From positions 1,178,001-1,242,000 of the forward strand of contig CAVVSD010000008.1 of NCBI GenBank assembly GCA_963750895.1: 64,000 bases of DNA, read 5' to 3'. Shown piece by piece: positions 62,661 to 64,000 of this stretch (positions are counted from its first letter, which is position 1; each line of letters opens with the position of its first letter). The translations under genes were made by a program, and so were the position numbers. Origin of the DNA: CAVVSD01 sp963750895 (lineage in GTDB: Bacteria > Actinomycetota > Thermoleophilia > Solirubrobacterales > Solirubrobacteraceae). Under the pieces are notes generated by a model that worked only from the letters and a program-made list of their open reading frames with translations, did no database searches and was not told where the DNA came from.

Positions 62661-63970
62661 CGCGGCTCCTTGACCTCGCGCCGGGCGCGGTCGGAGACGA
62701 GCAGCAGCAGCGCGAGCAGGATGAAGTTCGCGACGATCGACGACCCGCCGTAGGAGATGAACGGGAGCGTCACGCCGGTGAGCGGGATGAGCTTCGTGAC
62801 CCCGCCGACGATCACGAAGACCTGGAGCGCGAACACGGCGGTGAGGCCGGCCGCCAGCAGCTTGGAGAACGAGTCGGTGGCGAGCGTCGCGATGCGGAAG
62901 CCGCGCTCGATGATGAGCAGGTAGACGAGCAGCACGCCGCACGCGCCGACGAGGCCCAGCTCGTTGACGATGACCGCGTAGATGAGGTCGGTGTGCGCCG
63001 CCGGCAGCAGCTGACCGCCGCCGGGGAGCTGGATGATCGCCTCGCCGAAGCCGCGCCCCAGCAACCCGCCGTCGCCCTGGGCGAAGATCGACTGCGCGAT
63101 CTGGTAGCTGCCGCCCTGCGCGTCGTAGAGCTGATCGGAGAACGGGTGCAGCCACGCGTCGACGCGGTCCTGCACGTGCCCGACGGTCCGCGCGAAGAAC
63201 CACGTCCCGGCCGCGAACAGGCCGAACCCGATGATCGCGTAGGACGCGCGGTTCGTCGCCACGTAGATGAGCGCGAGGAAGCCGCCGAAGAACATGAGCG
63301 ACGAGCCGAGGTCCCGGATGAAGACCAGGAGCACCATCGCGGCGCCCCACACCACGAGCAGCGGCCCGAGGTGCTTGAGCGGCGGCAGCGGGATCCCGAG
63401 GATCTTGTGCGTGCCCTGGACGAGCACCTCGCGCGTGTCGCGCAGGTAGGACGCGAGGAAGATGACGATCGCGATCTTCGACAGCTCGGCGGGCTGGAAG
63501 GAGATCGGGCCGATGCCGATGCCGAGGTACGCGCCGTTGACCTGCTGGCCGATCCCCGGGACGCGCGGGAGCAGCAGGAGCAGGATGCCCGCGGTCGCGA
63601 TGACGTAGCGATAGCGCTCGAGCACCCGCACGTCCTTGCGCAGCGCGATGATCGTGCCCGCGAAGACGATGAGCCCCACGACGAACCACTGCGCCTGCTC
63701 GCGGGCGAAGTCCTCGTCGAGCCGGTAGAGCACCACGAGCCCGAGGCACGCGAGCGTCGCGACGAGCGGGAAGAGGTACGGGTCGGCGTGCGGGAGCGTC
63801 ATGCGCACGATGAGGTGCGCGACGAAGCACAGGCCGAGGAACAGCCCGCCGTAGGTCAGCGACGCGTTCGTGAGGACGTCGTCGCGCTGCACGAACACCG
63901 CCGCGAAGCCCGCTGTGACCAGCAGGGCGGCGGGGATGAGGGCGAAGAGCTCGCGGTTGCGCTCGGTCAT
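62657..63970 (-). CDS. rodA: SEDS-family glycosyltransferase FtsW/RodA
   Basis: 437 residues, about ten membrane helices. SEDS marks: GAYLGIGIGPISFQPAELSK, IRDLGSSLMFFGGFLALIYV, FAQGDGGLLGRGFGEA and VTLPFISYGGSSIVANFILL. It polymerises peptidoglycan with its cognate PBP, encoded next (GTGA overlap). RodA versus FtsW is assigned from the actinobacterial gene order with pbpA and pknB. Confidence 0.9.
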   Translation of the reverse strand: MTERNRELFALIPAALLVTAGFAAVFVQRDDVLTNASLTYGGLFLGLCFVAHLIVRMTLPHADPYLFPLVATLACLGLVVLYRLDEDFAREQAQWFVVGLIVFAGTIIALRKDVRVLERYRYVIATAGILLLLLPRVPGIGQQVNGAYLGIGIGPISFQPAELSKIAIVIFLASYLRDTREVLVQGTHKILGIPLPPLKHLGPLLVVWGAAMVLLVFIRDLGSSLMFFGGFLALIYVATNRASYAIIGFGLFAAGTWFFARTVGHVQDRVDAWLHPFSDQLYDAQGGSYQIAQSIFAQGDGGLLGRGFGEAIIQLPGGGQLLPAAHTDLIYAVIVNELGLVGACGVLLVYLLIIERGFRIATLATDSFSKLLAAGLTAVFALQVFVIVGGVTKLIPLTGVTLPFISYGGSSIVANFILLALLLLVSDRARREVKEPR

Positions 63971-64000
63971 CGGGCGGTCAGGCGGCCCTGCTCGAGCTCA
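63967..64000 (-). CDS. 3' end of an upstream gene (partial), possibly pstP
   Basis: Ten codons (ELEQGRLTAR) and a TGA that overlaps the FtsW/RodA ATG. In other actinobacteria a PP2C phosphatase precedes rodA, but the fragment is too short to identify. Confidence 0.35.
   Translation of the reverse strand, partial: ELEQGRLTAR

Noticed and set aside
59268..63830. A 1520-codon open frame covering the wall genes
   Set aside because: Its first part is only the alternative frame of FtsW/RodA. Real coding begins at the pbpA GTG (62660), and the join to pknB is explained by one extra base.

Overview
The window is a 64 kb stretch of very GC-rich (about 70% by eye), densely coding DNA from a monoderm, flagellated actinobacterium. 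The absence of L- and P-ring genes (flgH, flgI), the FliY-type switch protein, the FliW-CsrA-flagellin block, GTG/TTG starts, GTGA/ATGA gene overlaps and an FtsW/RodA-PbpA-PknB(PASTA) block point to Actinomycetota. I would guess Thermoleophilia / Solirubrobacterales, but that is an inference from gene content; no rRNA or other marker is present.

Layout. 1-1.3 kb: end of a sugar-nucleotide pathway (membrane epimerase/dehydratase, DegT-type aminotransferase). 1.4-3.8 kb: forward DedA, UppP and PurM. 4-51.5 kb: an almost complete flagellar and chemotaxis locus. It starts with a CHAP hydrolase, two flagellins, a tandem glycosyltransferase, a GNAT enzyme, a small membrane protein and FlhF. The export gate follows (flhA, flhB, fliR, fliQ, fliP, fliO), then fliN, fliL, motB, motA, cheY, fliY, fliM, cheD, cheC, cheA, cheR, cheB, cheW, flbD, flgE, flgD, fliK, a transglycosylase and fliJ, then fliI, fliH, fliG, fliF, fliE, flgC, flgB, the filament-assembly genes (fliT-like, fliS, fliD, FlaG-like) and a TPR glycosyltransferase, all on the minus strand. 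The flagellar sigma factor fliA, an flhX/fliK-like pair, and flgF, flgG, flgJ, flgN, flgK, flgL, fliW, csrA and a third flagellin complete it. 51.5-57.4 kb: DsbA-like protein, a receptor Ser/Thr kinase and an ATP-grasp / alpha-E / transglutaminase cassette. 57.3-64 kb: a winged-helix protein, Ddl, PknB, PbpA and FtsW/RodA.

Regulation. Fourteen promoters of the form TCA(A/G)-N15-17-CCGAnnn precede flagellar transcription units, including fliA itself and a glycosyltransferase; they match the sigma-28 pattern of other bacteria. Several lie so close to the start codon that the transcripts would be nearly leaderless. Leaders of two flagellins and of the FlaG-like/fliD unit contain GGA-loop hairpins expected for CsrA, encoded in this window beside fliW.

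Caution and novelty. About ten conserved genes carry a single-base indel (mostly +1), and two more junctions (cheC/cheD, pbpA/pknB) read as fusions because of one apparent extra base. Because the essential wall genes are hit as well, I attribute these to sequencing or assembly error. The most unusual non-coding signal is a family of two-hairpin palindromic elements with conserved triloops (CCA/TCT and GAA) and different but self-complementary stems. They lie directly after flagellar stop codons, and similar palindromes sit in frame inside cheA and motB.
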